A DNA stretch of 64,000 nucleotides from Pontibacter indicus (GTDB lineage: Bacteria > Bacteroidota > Bacteroidia > Cytophagales > Hymenobacteraceae). Positions 1 to 8,109 of this stretch are shown piece by piece. Within the stretch, counting starts at the first letter, position 1; each line of letters starts with the position of its first letter. Under the pieces are notes generated by a model. It saw only the letters and a program-made list of their open reading frames with translations. It ran no database searches and had not been told where the DNA came from. Position numbers and translations under genes: made by a program. The stretch spans positions 248,001 to 312,000 of the forward strand of contig NZ_FTPP01000002.1 in assembly GCF_900156345.1 (NCBI RefSeq), given 5' to 3'.

Positions 1-108
1 GCAAAGATGGACTAAGGCTTAATTTCGTTTTGCGTGCTAACTTTTTTGGAGTTAAACTCTCCTATCTATTGAAATTTGTTACCAGCACCTACGAAACTAT
101 CACGCAAC
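1..108. other. left-edge spacer without a gene
   Basis: No supported coding region is seen here. The stretch lies downstream of the leftward T9SS cargo gene and its terminator. A box similar to a minus-strand -7 element (CATCTTTG on the minus strand, near the first ten bases) could serve a gene outside the window, but it has one mismatch and is only a hint. Confidence 0.4.
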
Positions 109-135
109 AAAAAAGGGCTGCAGAAACTGCAGCCC
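109..135 (-). terminator. intrinsic terminator of the T9SS cargo gene
   Basis: A perfect 9-bp stem GGGCTGCAG/CTGCAGCCC (115-123 and 127-135) with a 3-nt loop is followed on the minus strand by six T residues (109-114). It sits about 30 bases after the stop codon of the leftward gene. Confidence 0.85.
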
Positions 136-164
136 TCTTTTGTTCTGTTATAACACTGATATCA

Positions 165-1940
165 CTATCGTTTCATAAGTTTAAAAGTGTATTTGGTATC
201 GTTGTCATATACATGCAGCATATACATACCACTTGTGGAAATGTTATGCGTATTGACACTAATGGAGTTACCAGTTGTTTCCTCTGTAGTTTCGAGCATC
301 ACTTTGCCCATTGCATCAGTAAGTGTTGCCTTCACTCGGCGCGATTCTGTGCCTGTTAGCTTTACCATTACCACATCGCTAAATGGATTAGGATATGCTG
401 CCACAGTGCCGTTGTCACCGTCCAGTACGATGGCCCTTATTGGCGAAAGCGAGGTAGTACTATCTAGGTCGATCTGCTTTAAACGGTAATAGCGTGTGCC
501 AGATACAGCTTTTGTGTCCAGGAAGCTGTAGTCCTGACGCAGTGAGGTTGTACCCACTTTGCTTTCTACAAAACCAATAGCCACGAATGTTCTGCTATCT
601 GTCGACATCTGTACCTCAAAGCCTTTGTTATCTAGTTCCGAGGCTGTTGCCCATACTAATTTTGCTCCTTTGACATCATGCTTCACGTTGAAGGAGACGA
701 GTTCTACTGGGAGGGGAATAACAGGGGGCCCAGCTATGGTATAAAGTCCATTATCTAACCCTGTTTTGATAAATGTGTTACCATTAGCGACAACATTATT
801 TGAAAGTGAGAGTTCTGATGCCGACCCTCCATTATACATTTTATAGAGGTTGATATCTTGTGTAAGCTCGTGATTTAAAAATGTCAAGTTTGCACTAATA
901 TTTGCGCCAGTACTACCGCTAACTAGATAAGTACGGGTTGCACTTTCCTGACCATTAACATTCATCGGAATTATACCTGTTGTGCGAACAATCGTAATGG
1001 TGGCATTGCTGGCAGAATTATTCGTAACACTTGCTCCCATACCAAAATCACTTATCCCTCCATTGGCAACGACCCTAGTAGCCTGTACAAGTCCTGAGAT
1101 ATTATTGTCTTTGTCTTCTGTTGTCGCGATTTTAGCGCCTTCAGCTAGTGTTAAAACATACGGTGTGGCTGGAGTCGTAGAGGTATTAGACCCTGTAGTT
1201 AATTTACCTCCGTTAATAAGTGACAAATTTCCATTTACTGTAACGTTTGCCGATAAAGTAGCAGGGGTATTTCCAGTATTATCTACTACCAAGTTGTGGT
1301 ATGGTTTTGGATTGCCAACAACAGCATTTTGATTTGTACCAGATCTTGGAGCTAAAATATTTGAGCCAGCTCCATATATCACCGTACTATTAGTTTCAGT
1401 ATTGAAATTATACTTATTAGGACCAGCTGTTATACCCGAGTTAATCTTAAGAGTGCCACCGCTTTTAATATTAACGCTTGCAATTGCACCATTACCATTA
1501 TTAGCTGCATTAATATTCAGGTTATTCACTGTAAGGCTTCCAAATATGTCGATTGAAGGCATACCTTGTCCGGTCACTGTTCTTAACTCTAGCGAATTAC
1601 AGGCCGCCACTGTACCAGCAGGTACAATTACATTAAAAGTGATGTTTATAATCACATCATCATTTGCTCCTGGATAATGTACACCAGGCGTTGCAATCTG
1701 GCCAGCCGGCACAGTTATACCCCAAGTTGCAGGCACATTCCAGTTACCTTGTGTAATGGCATTAGCCCCACTTCCTGTAGACACAGCAGTAAATGTAGCT
1801 GCATTACTCTCCCCACTCACCAGCAGGAAAAAGCCCAATAACAGAAGGGTGAAGAGTTTTCCGCTAATTGCCGTTCCCGTGGCTTTAGCAATTGGCTGTG
1901 GTTTATTTGCAGCCGTGTTTGAGTTGTAGAAGTGTTTCAT
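165..1940 (-). CDS. T9SS-exported surface/secreted protein with type A sorting domain
   Basis: 591-residue protein exported by the Sec and then type IX systems. Residues about 28-48 form a hydrophobic signal segment ending in ESNAA, preceded by an unusually long charged N-terminus. The first 100 mature residues (GNWNVPATWG, PGANDDVIIN) resemble the start of G8-type or beta-helix cargo modules. The middle is rich in Asn/Thr/Gly repeats of a beta-solenoid character. Near residue 415 is the LPVELVSF module that commonly precedes a sorting tail, and the C-terminus (YPNPFSD, then GMYMLHV, ending in KLMKR) is a type A T9SS sorting domain. No catalytic motif is recognised, so its role (adhesin or matrix protein) is unknown. 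It is transcribed alone with its own terminator. The PorP/SprF and GldJ genes at 32.5-34.8 kb supply the matching secretion context. Confidence 0.88.
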   Translation of the reverse strand: MKHFYNSNTAANKPQPIAKATGTAISGKLFTLLLLGFFLLVSGESNAATFTAVSTGSGANAITQGNWNVPATWGITVPAGQIATPGVHYPGANDDVIINITFNVIVPAGTVAACNSLELRTVTGQGMPSIDIFGSLTVNNLNINAANNGNGAIASVNIKSGGTLKINSGITAGPNKYNFNTETNSTVIYGAGSNILAPRSGTNQNAVVGNPKPYHNLVVDNTGNTPATLSANVTVNGNLSLINGGKLTTGSNTSTTPATPYVLTLAEGAKIATTEDKDNNISGLVQATRVVANGGISDFGMGASVTNNSASNATITIVRTTGIIPMNVNGQESATRTYLVSGSTGANISANLTFLNHELTQDINLYKMYNGGSASELSLSNNVVANGNTFIKTGLDNGLYTIAGPPVIPLPVELVSFNVKHDVKGAKLVWATASELDNKGFEVQMSTDSRTFVAIGFVESKVGTTSLRQDYSFLDTKAVSGTRYYRLKQIDLDSTTSLSPIRAIVLDGDNGTVAAYPNPFSDVVMVKLTGTESRRVKATLTDAMGKVMLETTEETTGNSISVNTHNISTSGMYMLHVYDNDTKYTFKLMKR

Positions 1941-2359
1941 AAAAAGTATAAAAGGTTAGAAGTATCCCTATGCACCTGCTCACAAGCTGGAAAAAAATGG
2001 GCAAAGCAATTCCAGTATGCTTTTTCAAGCATTTATAATATCAGCCTCTTAGTACTGATGCTTAAGGTTTCACTACTTCTTCAGAAAAGCACAGTATGCG
2101 ATAGCTTACTGAAGTAGCCTAATACCTCGTTAAATATTCTGGAATTTTGTTTTGCCTTGCAGCTATTAAGTGTAATTGTTTATAACTATAAAGCAATATT
2201 AAGAATTGCACCAGAAAAACTCACATTATTTATGTTATTTTTTTTGTTAGTTTTTCACAAATTGCACAGATTTTACCGATTTATATGCAGTATCATGTGC
2301 TTTAATTTCAATTTATCGCCCTACTATAATCATCCTATAATTATTTAAACAATTAATTA
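1941..2359. other. AT-rich divergence-side spacer
   Basis: This 419-base spacer holds the upstream region of the T9SS cargo gene and the downstream end of the phosphatase gene. It contains a small hairpin ATGCTT/AAGCAT (2017-2032, 4-nt loop) but no recognisable -7 box on the minus strand. A 63-codon frame on the plus strand is AT-driven and not supported as a gene. Confidence 0.5.
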
Positions 2360-3055
2360 TCAACTCTTTCTACGGACAGCATATGGACGGTCTAAATTGC
2401 ACTGAATATTCAATAAATTAGTGTCTAAATCCAAAGAGATAAGGTTGCCATAGGCAGCATTTTTGTAGTAGACACAGCCTGCATCGAGGTTGATACGGGC
2501 GCTTTGATGTGCTACGCTTTTCTTAATGGCATGGAGGACAGTAGGTGTATGGCCATGCAGGAGTCTCTTGTTATATAGCCGAACCCAGTCAACTTCGTAA
2601 TGACGGATATTGAGCATAGCCTCTTTGTCTCTGAACAAATCATCCTGATGGAAGTCGAAACCGGCGTGCACAAGAAAATAATCGGGAAGCTCGAGATAGT
2701 AGGGGAGGGAATCTATAAAATTGGCATAGGTGGTGGGGAACTTTTTGAAGTCACGCATCCCAAAGTTTTGGAGTACCATCTGCTTTTCCTGATCCGACAG
2801 ATTCAGCTCTGACTCGCCTTTGGAGGCAGCCTTGAGGAGCATCTGGTCGTGGTTGCCGCGAAGGCAGTGCACTTGGTACTGTTGTTTCTGGAGGTGGATG
2901 ATAAAGTCGAGAACGCCTTTGCTGTCGGGACCTTTGTTTACGTAGTCACCCAACAGGTATAGCTCGTCGGTTTTTTTAAGCTGCAGTTGCCCAAGCACGA
3001 GTGTTTTAAAAGTGCGGGCGCAGCCGTGAATGTCACTGATCGCATATCGGGCCAT
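2360..3055 (-). CDS. metallophosphoesterase, serine/threonine phosphatase-like
   Basis: 231-residue cytosolic calcineurin-type phosphoesterase. The metal-binding motifs are all visible in order: SDIHG near residues 7-11, GDYVNKGPDS near 36-45, GNHD near 67, HAGFD near 130 and HGHT near 168. This is the PrpA/PP1-like bacterial subgroup (bis-tetraphosphatase or Ser/Thr protein phosphatase). Known members hydrolyse phosphoproteins or dinucleoside tetraphosphates with Mn2+, and sequence alone does not choose between these. Length is normal for the group. It stands alone, leftward, and follows the terminator of the small gene at 3150-3389. Confidence 0.88.
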   Translation of the reverse strand: MARYAISDIHGCARTFKTLVLGQLQLKKTDELYLLGDYVNKGPDSKGVLDFIIHLQKQQYQVHCLRGNHDQMLLKAASKGESELNLSDQEKQMVLQNFGMRDFKKFPTTYANFIDSLPYYLELPDYFLVHAGFDFHQDDLFRDKEAMLNIRHYEVDWVRLYNKRLLHGHTPTVLHAIKKSVAHQSARINLDAGCVYYKNAAYGNLISLDLDTNLLNIQCNLDRPYAVRRKS

Positions 3056-3093
3056 GGCGGGGAGCGTCTGGTCTGCGTCGATTTGAACCGGCT

Positions 3094-3128
3094 AAAAAAA
3101 TAGCACCTGTGTTATGAGCAGGTGCTAT
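3094..3128 (-). terminator. terminator of small hydrophilic gene
   Basis: A 10-bp perfect stem ATAGCACCTG/CAGGTGCTAT (3100-3109 and 3119-3128) with a 9-nt loop is followed on the minus strand by a T-run (complement of 3094-3100). Confidence 0.8.
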
Positions 3129-3149
3129 CCCTTTCAGCTGTTTTCTGAT

Positions 3150-3389
3150 TTAGTTATACTTGTTATTGTCTAGACCGGGTTTGTCGTGGTTGCGGTTTGG
3201 ATTGTTCACTCGCACGTTGGCTCCGGTTTCATCCGCATTGTCCACGGTATACTTCTCTTCAAGTTTCTCGTGCTCAGCCCTGGTGCTGTTCGGATCTACC
3301 GGTTTGTCACCGGTACCTTTACTCTGGCCCTTTCCTGTCGGATTTCCTGAGTTTTCTCCCCCAGGCTGGGTATGCTTATATGATGGCAT
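3150..3389 (-). CDS. small hydrophilic hypothetical protein
   Basis: 79-residue protein with no signal peptide or membrane segment. It is very rich in Gly, Asn, Lys, Asp and Glu and probably disordered (starts MPSYKHTQPGG, ends DNNKYN). The start at 3389 is chosen because a strong AAGGAGG (minus strand, 3397-3403) lies 7 bases upstream; a start 13 codons earlier would place that site inside the gene. A good Shine-Dalgarno is unusual in Bacteroidota and suggests real expression. It has its own terminator. It neighbours another tiny acidic protein and an oxidoreductase of the general-stress type, so a desiccation or stress-protection role is plausible but unproven. I recognise no named family. 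Confidence 0.7.
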   Translation of the reverse strand: MPSYKHTQPGGENSGNPTGKGQSKGTGDKPVDPNSTRAEHEKLEEKYTVDNADETGANVRVNNPNRNHDKPGLDNNKYN

Positions 3390-3439
3390 AATGTGTCCTC
3401 CTTGTTTTAAGTTAAAAATGAAAGGCAAGCCGCCGCTAG

Positions 3440-3463
3440 CTATACCTGAGTGCGGCTATACCT
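3440..3463. repeat. pair of CTATACCT octamers in a spacer
   Basis: Two copies of CTATACCT about 16 bases apart lie between the two small hydrophilic genes. They belong to the genome-wide octamer family described in the findings and are not needed for either reading frame. Confidence 0.7.
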
Positions 3464-3486
3464 TCTATAAAAATTTATGCTGTTGA

Positions 3487-3798
3487 TCAGGTGCCGCGCC
3501 CTTCGTCTTCGGTGCGCATGTTGTCGGGTGGTGGCGTGCCGTCATCTGCAAAATCGTTGACGCCAGTGGCTGATGGCCCTTCGGAGGCAGTGTCGCTGCC
3601 GAAGCCCTCTTTGCCGTCGCGGTTGCCGAAGCCGCCGCGCTGGTGCTCATTCTTGGGCGGATCTGCACCCGGAATGATGTGCCCTGCCCGGAACTCCTGA
3701 TCTGTGGTATCATCCTCAATCACGCGTACTGGCCTGTTTCTGGCCGCATCGCTGTGCTGCGATTCCCCTGCGTGTCTATCGTTTTCTTTGTTTTCCAT
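3487..3798 (-). CDS. small acidic hydrophilic hypothetical protein
   Basis: 103-residue protein beginning MENKENDRHAGE, rich in Asp, Glu, Gly, Pro and Asn, with no hydrophobic segment. It is likely intrinsically disordered. It lies between the 79-residue hydrophilic protein and an SDR oxidoreductase, all leftward, with spacers of about 100 and 76 bases. The composition resembles stress-induced hydrophilic proteins of soil bacteria, but no family is recognised. A 84-codon frame overlapping it in another phase is a shadow. Function unknown. Confidence 0.6.
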   Translation of the reverse strand: MENKENDRHAGESQHSDAARNRPVRVIEDDTTDQEFRAGHIIPGADPPKNEHQRGGFGNRDGKEGFGSDTASEGPSATGVNDFADDGTPPPDNMRTEDEGRGT

Positions 3799-3874
3799 AG
3801 TTGTGTATTTAGTGTGCTCCGCTTGGGAGCTATACCTGTTTTTACTCCTTTTCGGCCGCTATGGTTTAATTTGC

Positions 3875-4744
3875 TTAACTGCCCACCTGTTCTCCGCCGT
3901 TCACATGGATCACCTGTCCGGTTATGTAAGAGCCATCTTCCGAGGCCAGCAGCACATAGGCTGGTGCAACTTCCGAAGGCTGCCCGGGGCGCCCCAACGG
4001 TGCATCCTGCCCAAATTCCTGCACTTTTTTCTTATCAAAAGAGGCAGGTATAAGCGGGGTCCAAATCGGGCCTGGGGCTACGGCATTCACCCGAATTTTC
4101 TTTTCCGCCAGGTTAGCGGAAAGCGAGCGCGTGAAAGCCGTGATGGCTCCTTTAGTAGAGGCATAATCCATGAGATGGTCGCTTCCGCGGTAGGAGGTAA
4201 CGGAAGTGGAGTTGACAATGGCGCTCCCTTCTTTCATGTGCTCCAAAGCCGCTTTGGTCATGTAAAACATCGAGAAGATGTTGGTTTGGAAGGTGCGCTG
4301 CAATTGGTCTTTCGAGATGTCTCGGAGGTCGGTCTGGTCGTGCTGCTCGGCGGCGTTGTTTACCAGTATGTCCAGACCGCCAAGTTCCTTCACAGCTTGC
4401 TTCACTGCTTTCTGGCAGAAGGTTTCGTCCCCGATATCACCCGAGATGAGTACCCCTTTTCGGCCTTCCTGCTCAATCAGCCTTAGCGTGTCTTTGGCGT
4501 CCTTGTCCTCATTCAGGTATACGATGGCCACATCGGCTCCCTCGCGGGCGAAGTGCACGGCCACGGCACGGCCTATGCCACTGTCGCCGCCCGTAATCAA
4601 GGCTTTTTTGCCCTTGAGTTTATCGCTGCCTTTGTAGTTCTCGCGTATGTACTCGGGCTGCGGGGTCATCTCGTGTTCTTTGCCAGGCTGTTCGTCCTGC
4701 TCCTGTGCGGGCACTTCTTTTGGTTTGTTTGCCATAGTTTTCAT
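3875..4744 (-). CDS. SDR-family oxidoreductase, general-stress type
   Basis: 289-residue short-chain dehydrogenase. An N-terminal extension of about 45 polar residues (NKPKEVPAQEQDEQPGKE, PEYIRENYKG) precedes the Rossmann fold. The NAD(P) motif TGGDSGIGRA is at about 51-60, the structural motif NNAA near 130, and the catalytic Tyr-x3-Lys is YASTK near 200. The extension and the motif spacing match the YdaD/YhxC-like glucose-dehydrogenase-like SDRs of Bacillus, which are general-stress proteins; the substrate is unknown. An ATG three codons downstream (4735) is an equally good start. A paralogue without the extension lies at 25255-26031. It probably forms a stress cluster with the two hydrophilic proteins downstream. 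Confidence 0.85.
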   Translation of the reverse strand: MKTMANKPKEVPAQEQDEQPGKEHEMTPQPEYIRENYKGSDKLKGKKALITGGDSGIGRAVAVHFAREGADVAIVYLNEDKDAKDTLRLIEQEGRKGVLISGDIGDETFCQKAVKQAVKELGGLDILVNNAAEQHDQTDLRDISKDQLQRTFQTNIFSMFYMTKAALEHMKEGSAIVNSTSVTSYRGSDHLMDYASTKGAITAFTRSLSANLAEKKIRVNAVAPGPIWTPLIPASFDKKKVQEFGQDAPLGRPGQPSEVAPAYVLLASEDGSYITGQVIHVNGGEQVGS

Positions 4745-4851
4745 AGTTTTAGTGTGGTATACCTATACGCCCGCATTTTTGGCCTAGTTACCGCAGCCCG
4801 GTATCTTGTGAGATTAGCCGGCCGTTTATACCCAAAATACGTCATCAAATC

Positions 4852-5097
4852 ATGTGGAAAGAAACAGAAAATAAGCTCACCCGCAGCCTCGAGTTCAAAG
4901 ACTTTAGAGCAGCCATGGCATTTATGAATAAGGTGGCCGACGTGGCCGAGGAACTCGACCATCACCCATGGTGGAGCAATGTATACAACAAGGTAGAGAT
5001 CGAGCTGACCACGCACGACGCCGGCAACACCGTGACAGACAAAGACCTGGAGCTGGCCCGCCGCATCGACGAGATCTACGACAACATGATGGTATAA
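4852..5097 (+). CDS. pterin-4a-carbinolamine dehydratase
   Basis: 81-residue enzyme that dehydrates 4a-hydroxytetrahydrobiopterin during tetrahydropterin recycling, or acts on the equivalent step of other pterin pathways. The family signature is clear: ELDHHPWW at residues 35-41, followed by YNKVEIELTTHD and a C-terminal DLELARRID helix. The active-site pair H37/H38 is present. It is 10-15 residues shorter than most family members, mainly at the N-terminus, but the core is complete. It is transcribed rightward, divergent from the SDR gene, and is followed by rsmI with its own promoter. No aromatic amino acid hydroxylase is seen in the window. Confidence 0.88.
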   Translation: MWKETENKLTRSLEFKDFRAAMAFMNKVADVAEELDHHPWWSNVYNKVEIELTTHDAGNTVTDKDLELARRIDEIYDNMMV

Positions 5098-5178
5098 CGC
5101 AACCGAAGCCTGATTTCCAGAATTGTATCTAACCGCTCGACAAAGCAGCCAGCCATGTACAATCCGACTTTTAAGTAA

Positions 5179-5186
5179 TACCTTTG
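5179..5186 (+). promoter_or_regulatory. -7 box of rsmI, abutting the start codon
   Basis: TACCTTTG matches the Bacteroidota -7 consensus TAnnTTTG. Only four bases separate it from the rsmI ATG, so transcription would begin at or near the start codon, giving a leaderless or nearly leaderless message. No convincing -33 element is visible. Confidence 0.65.
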
Positions 5187-5190
5187 CTGC

Positions 5191-5883
5191 ATGCAGGAAC
5201 CTGAAAAAACCAACCTATACCTGGTGCCGACGCCCATCGGCAACCTGGAGGATATTACGCTGCGGGCCATTCGCATCCTAAAGGAAGTGGACGTGATTCT
5301 GGCCGAGGACACCCGTACCAGCGGCAAGCTGCTGCAGCACCTGGGTATAGAAAAGCGCATGCACAGCCACCATCTGCACAACGAGCATAAGGCCAGCGCT
5401 CACCTGGCAGAGCGTATGAAGGCCGGCGAAGTGATGGCCCTGATCTCAGATGCCGGCACGCCAGGTATATCCGACCCGGGCTTTCTGCTGGTACGCGAAT
5501 GCCTGAAAGCGGGTCTCAAGGTAGAGTGCCTCCCAGGCGCTACCGCTTTTGTGCCTGCGCTCGTTAAGTCGGGTTTCAGCACCGACCGCTTTACCTTTGA
5601 GGGCTTTTTGCCTTTAAAAAAAGGACGCCAGACACGCTTGATTAGCTTGGCAGAAGAGGAGCGCACCATGATTTTCTACGAGTCCCCACACCGCCTCCTC
5701 AAAACGCTCACCCAGTTCAAGGAGTATTTCGGGGGCGACCGCATGGCATCTGTTTCACGTGAAATCTCGAAGATGTTTGAGGAAACGGTGAATGGAACGC
5801 TCGACGAATTGATCGAGCTCTTCACTACCAAGGCCATCAAAGGGGAGTTTGTAGTGGTTGTTTCCGGGGCAGGAGCGAAGTAA
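5191..5883 (+). CDS. rsmI: 16S rRNA (cytidine1402-2'-O)-methyltransferase
   Basis: 230-residue SAM-dependent methyltransferase of the tetrapyrrole-methylase fold. It methylates the 2'-O of C1402 in 16S rRNA. Visible motifs are PTPIGNLEDIT at the N-terminus, AEDTRTSGKLL near 38, ISDAGTPGISDPG near 91, PGA near 115 and FYESPHRL near 156, all diagnostic of RsmI. The length is at the short end for the family because the C-terminal extension is missing, as is common in Bacteroidota. It is probably monocistronic, and the -7 box at 5179 is almost fused to the ATG. A near-parS sequence lies inside the coding region at 5751-5766. Confidence 0.95.
   Translation: MQEPEKTNLYLVPTPIGNLEDITLRAIRILKEVDVILAEDTRTSGKLLQHLGIEKRMHSHHLHNEHKASAHLAERMKAGEVMALISDAGTPGISDPGFLLVRECLKAGLKVECLPGATAFVPALVKSGFSTDRFTFEGFLPLKKGRQTRLISLAEEERTMIFYESPHRLLKTLTQFKEYFGGDRMASVSREISKMFEETVNGTLDELIELFTTKAIKGEFVVVVSGAGAK
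5751..5766. other. near-parS sequence inside rsmI
   Basis: TGTTTCACGTGAAATC matches 14 of 16 positions of the ParB site TGTTTCACGTGAAACA and contains the 12-base palindrome TTTCACGTGAAA (5753-5764). It is within codons for Ser-Val-Ser-Arg-Glu-Ile, so coding constraint could also explain it. Confidence 0.4.
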
Positions 5884-5887
5884 AGCG

Positions 5888-6042
5888 GTATCACGACACA
5901 CGTATCAAGTAGCACTACTAATTTTTATACCTGTGTCGGTGAACGTTAAATTAAACACGAGGACAAGCTTGCCGAAAGCTTGGAACCGGTTTTTATAGAG
6001 GAAAATTTACATACGAAAATCGTGATACGTGTGTCGTGATAC
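5888..6042. repeat. long-arm inverted repeat between rsmI and the DUF4105 gene
   Basis: Perfect 20-bp arms (5888-5907 and 6023-6042; the left arm begins GTATCACGACACACG) flank a 115-base interior. Inside, CAAGCTT/AAGCTTG (5964-5970 and 5976-5982) forms a second hairpin close to the centre. The right arm ends 11 bases before the DUF4105 start codon. It could be a small non-autonomous element or a structured leader. Confidence 0.7.
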
Positions 6043-6053
6043 GAAAAAGAACC

Positions 6054-7292
6054 ATGAAGCTATACCTTAAAAAGCTTTCACTCATCTTTACCTTGCTGCT
6101 CCTTGCCCTGCAGGCACAGGCGCAGTTCGAGGGCAGCCGCCTGTCGCCGGAGGCTAAGATCAGCCTGATCACCTGCTCGCCGGGCGAGGAGCTGTACGCC
6201 ATCTTCGGGCATAGCGCCGTGCGCGTCAACGACCCTGCCACAGGTATGGACATCGTGTTCAACTATGGCACCTTCGACTTCAACGAGCCGGGCTTCTACA
6301 TCAAGTTCATCCGGGGCAAGCTCAATTATAAGCTTTCGATCGCCTACTTCCAGGATTTCGTCTACAGCTATACCCTGGACAACCGCTCCATTTACGAGCA
6401 GCAGATGAACTTTACCGAAGCGCAGAAGCAGCAGTATTGGCAGTTTCTTACCAACAACTACCTGCCCCAGAACCGTTTCTACCTCTACGACTTCTTTTTC
6501 GACAATTGCGCCACCCGCATCCGCGACGGTATAGAGGCCACTTTCCCGAACCAGGTTGCGTTCAACATCGACCACCTGGAAAAAAACATGAGCTTCCGCA
6601 ACCTCATCGACCTATACCTGCCGCCGCAGCCCTGGTCCGACTTCGGCATCGACCTGGCCCTGGGCGCGCCCATTGACCAGAAGGCAACGCCCTACCAATA
6701 CATGTTCCTGCCCGATTACCTGTCTGAGGGATTCGGAAGTGCCACCATTCAGCGAGATGGAAAGCAGGTACCGCTGGTAGGCGAGCCAACGGTAATTTTC
6801 CAGAACAGCCCGATGCCGGCCTCAGCTGGCGGCCTTTTTACCCCTGTGCTGGTATGGTGGTTGTTCTTCGGAGCAGTAGCACTCATCACGTACCTCGACT
6901 ACAGGCAGCGCAAGCGCAGCCGTATGTTTGATGTGTTCTTCTTCCTGATCACGGGGCTACTGGGCGTGCTGCTGTTTTTGCTGTGGTTTGCCACCGATCA
7001 CCAGGCAGCCGCTAATAACTTTAATTTGCTCTGGGCATTGCCTACTCACGTCATAGCCGCGGCCTTCCTGGCCCGTCCGGTGCTGCCGGGCTGGTTGCAG
7101 AAGTACATGCTGGCGACGGCTGTGCTGGCTTTCATCACCCTGCTGCTCTGGTGGGCATGGCCTCAGCAATTGCATGCCGCTGTTTTCCCGATTGCCTTAG
7201 CCCTGTTGACAAGAGCCGCGTATACGGTTTGGGCTGCCAGACAGCCAATAGTTAGCAGCAACACAAACACTAAAATAAAGGAGCGAATATGA
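6054..7292 (+). CDS. DUF4105 domain membrane protein
   Basis: 412-residue protein with a signal peptide (residues 1-24, ending in QAQAQ), a periplasmic DUF4105 domain at about 25-230 and a C-terminal membrane part. Motifs include SLITCSPGEELYAIFGHSA and YDFFFDNCATRIRD. The C-terminal part has about five hydrophobic segments at 265-400. DUF4105 corresponds to the N-terminal region of Lnb-type periplasmic proteins, and its conserved Cys/His/Asn residues suggest a papain-like enzyme; the activity is unknown to me. The start is taken at ATG 6054, since the frame upstream begins with GTG inside the inverted repeat. It overlaps the next gene by four bases (ATGA), so the two are translationally coupled. 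Confidence 0.82.
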   Translation: MKLYLKKLSLIFTLLLLALQAQAQFEGSRLSPEAKISLITCSPGEELYAIFGHSAVRVNDPATGMDIVFNYGTFDFNEPGFYIKFIRGKLNYKLSIAYFQDFVYSYTLDNRSIYEQQMNFTEAQKQQYWQFLTNNYLPQNRFYLYDFFFDNCATRIRDGIEATFPNQVAFNIDHLEKNMSFRNLIDLYLPPQPWSDFGIDLALGAPIDQKATPYQYMFLPDYLSEGFGSATIQRDGKQVPLVGEPTVIFQNSPMPASAGGLFTPVLVWWLFFGAVALITYLDYRQRKRSRMFDVFFFLITGLLGVLLFLLWFATDHQAAANNFNLLWALPTHVIAAAFLARPVLPGWLQKYMLATAVLAFITLLLWWAWPQQLHAAVFPIALALLTRAAYTVWAARQPIVSSNTNTKIKERI

Positions 7293-8092
7293 ACCTGCAG
7301 CAACTTTGCCAGAATGCCATTTTCATTGTAAAAAGAGTAGGCGCTTTTATCAAGCACGAAGCAGCCGATTTTGACATGGGCAAGGTAGAACTTAAGGGAT
7401 TTAACAACCTGGTGTCTTATGTCGACAAAGAAGCCGAAAAGCAGCTGGTCGAGGCACTGCGCGAACTCTTCCCGGAGGCGGGCTTCATTACCGAAGAGGA
7501 AACCGACAATACCCGTGGCGAGCGCTTTAACTGGGTGATCGACCCGCTGGATGGCACTACCAACTTTACCCACGGCCTGCCGCTGTATTCGGTGAGCGTA
7601 GCCTTGATGGATGGCGACGAGGTCGTGCTGGGCATCGTGTACGAAGTCAACAAAGACGAGTGCTTTTATGCGACTAAGGGCGGCGGTGCGTTCCTGAATG
7701 ACAGCCCCATCCAAGTGTCGGCTGCGAAAAAACTAAAAGATTCACTTATCGCCACCGGCTTCCCTTATTATGAGTTTGGCCTCACGCAGCAGTACCTGCA
7801 GGTGCTGGGCGCTTTCATGGGCAAATCGCATGGTGTGCGCCGACTCGGTTCTGCCGCATTGGACCTTGCCTACGTGGCAGTGGGCCGATTTGAGGGCTTC
7901 TTTGAGTTTAACCTGAACGCCTGGGATGTGGCAGGTGGCGCCATCATTGTGCAGGAGGCCGGCGGCCAGGTGTCAAAGTTCACGGCAGACGGCGACTATG
8001 TTTTCGGGCGTGAGATTGTGGCCAGCAACGGCAGCATCCACCAGGAAATGCTCGACACCATTGCCGAGCACTGGAAAGAGCAACTCCCTTAA
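7289..8092 (+). CDS. suhB: inositol-1-monophosphatase family protein
   Basis: 267-residue Mg2+-dependent sugar-phosphate phosphatase. The metal ligands are in EEETD near residue 70 and DPLDGTTNF near 87-95, and the C-terminal WDVAGG motif is near 212. These are diagnostic of the IMPase/SuhB family, which hydrolyses inositol-1-phosphate and related compounds; in some bacteria SuhB also acts in rRNA antitermination. Length is normal. It overlaps the upstream DUF4105 gene by 4 bp. A strong hairpin follows the stop codon at 8110-8168. Confidence 0.92.
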   Translation: MNLQQLCQNAIFIVKRVGAFIKHEAADFDMGKVELKGFNNLVSYVDKEAEKQLVEALRELFPEAGFITEEETDNTRGERFNWVIDPLDGTTNFTHGLPLYSVSVALMDGDEVVLGIVYEVNKDECFYATKGGGAFLNDSPIQVSAAKKLKDSLIATGFPYYEFGLTQQYLQVLGAFMGKSHGVRRLGSAALDLAYVAVGRFEGFFEFNLNAWDVAGGAIIVQEAGGQVSKFTADGDYVFGREIVASNGSIHQEMLDTIAEHWKEQLP

Positions 8093-8109
8093 TTTTTTGG
8101 ACACAGGAG

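Noticed and set aside
2157..2348. A 63-codon plus-strand frame rich in Phe, Leu and Ile
   Set aside because: Composition follows the AT-rich spacer and no initiation signal is present.
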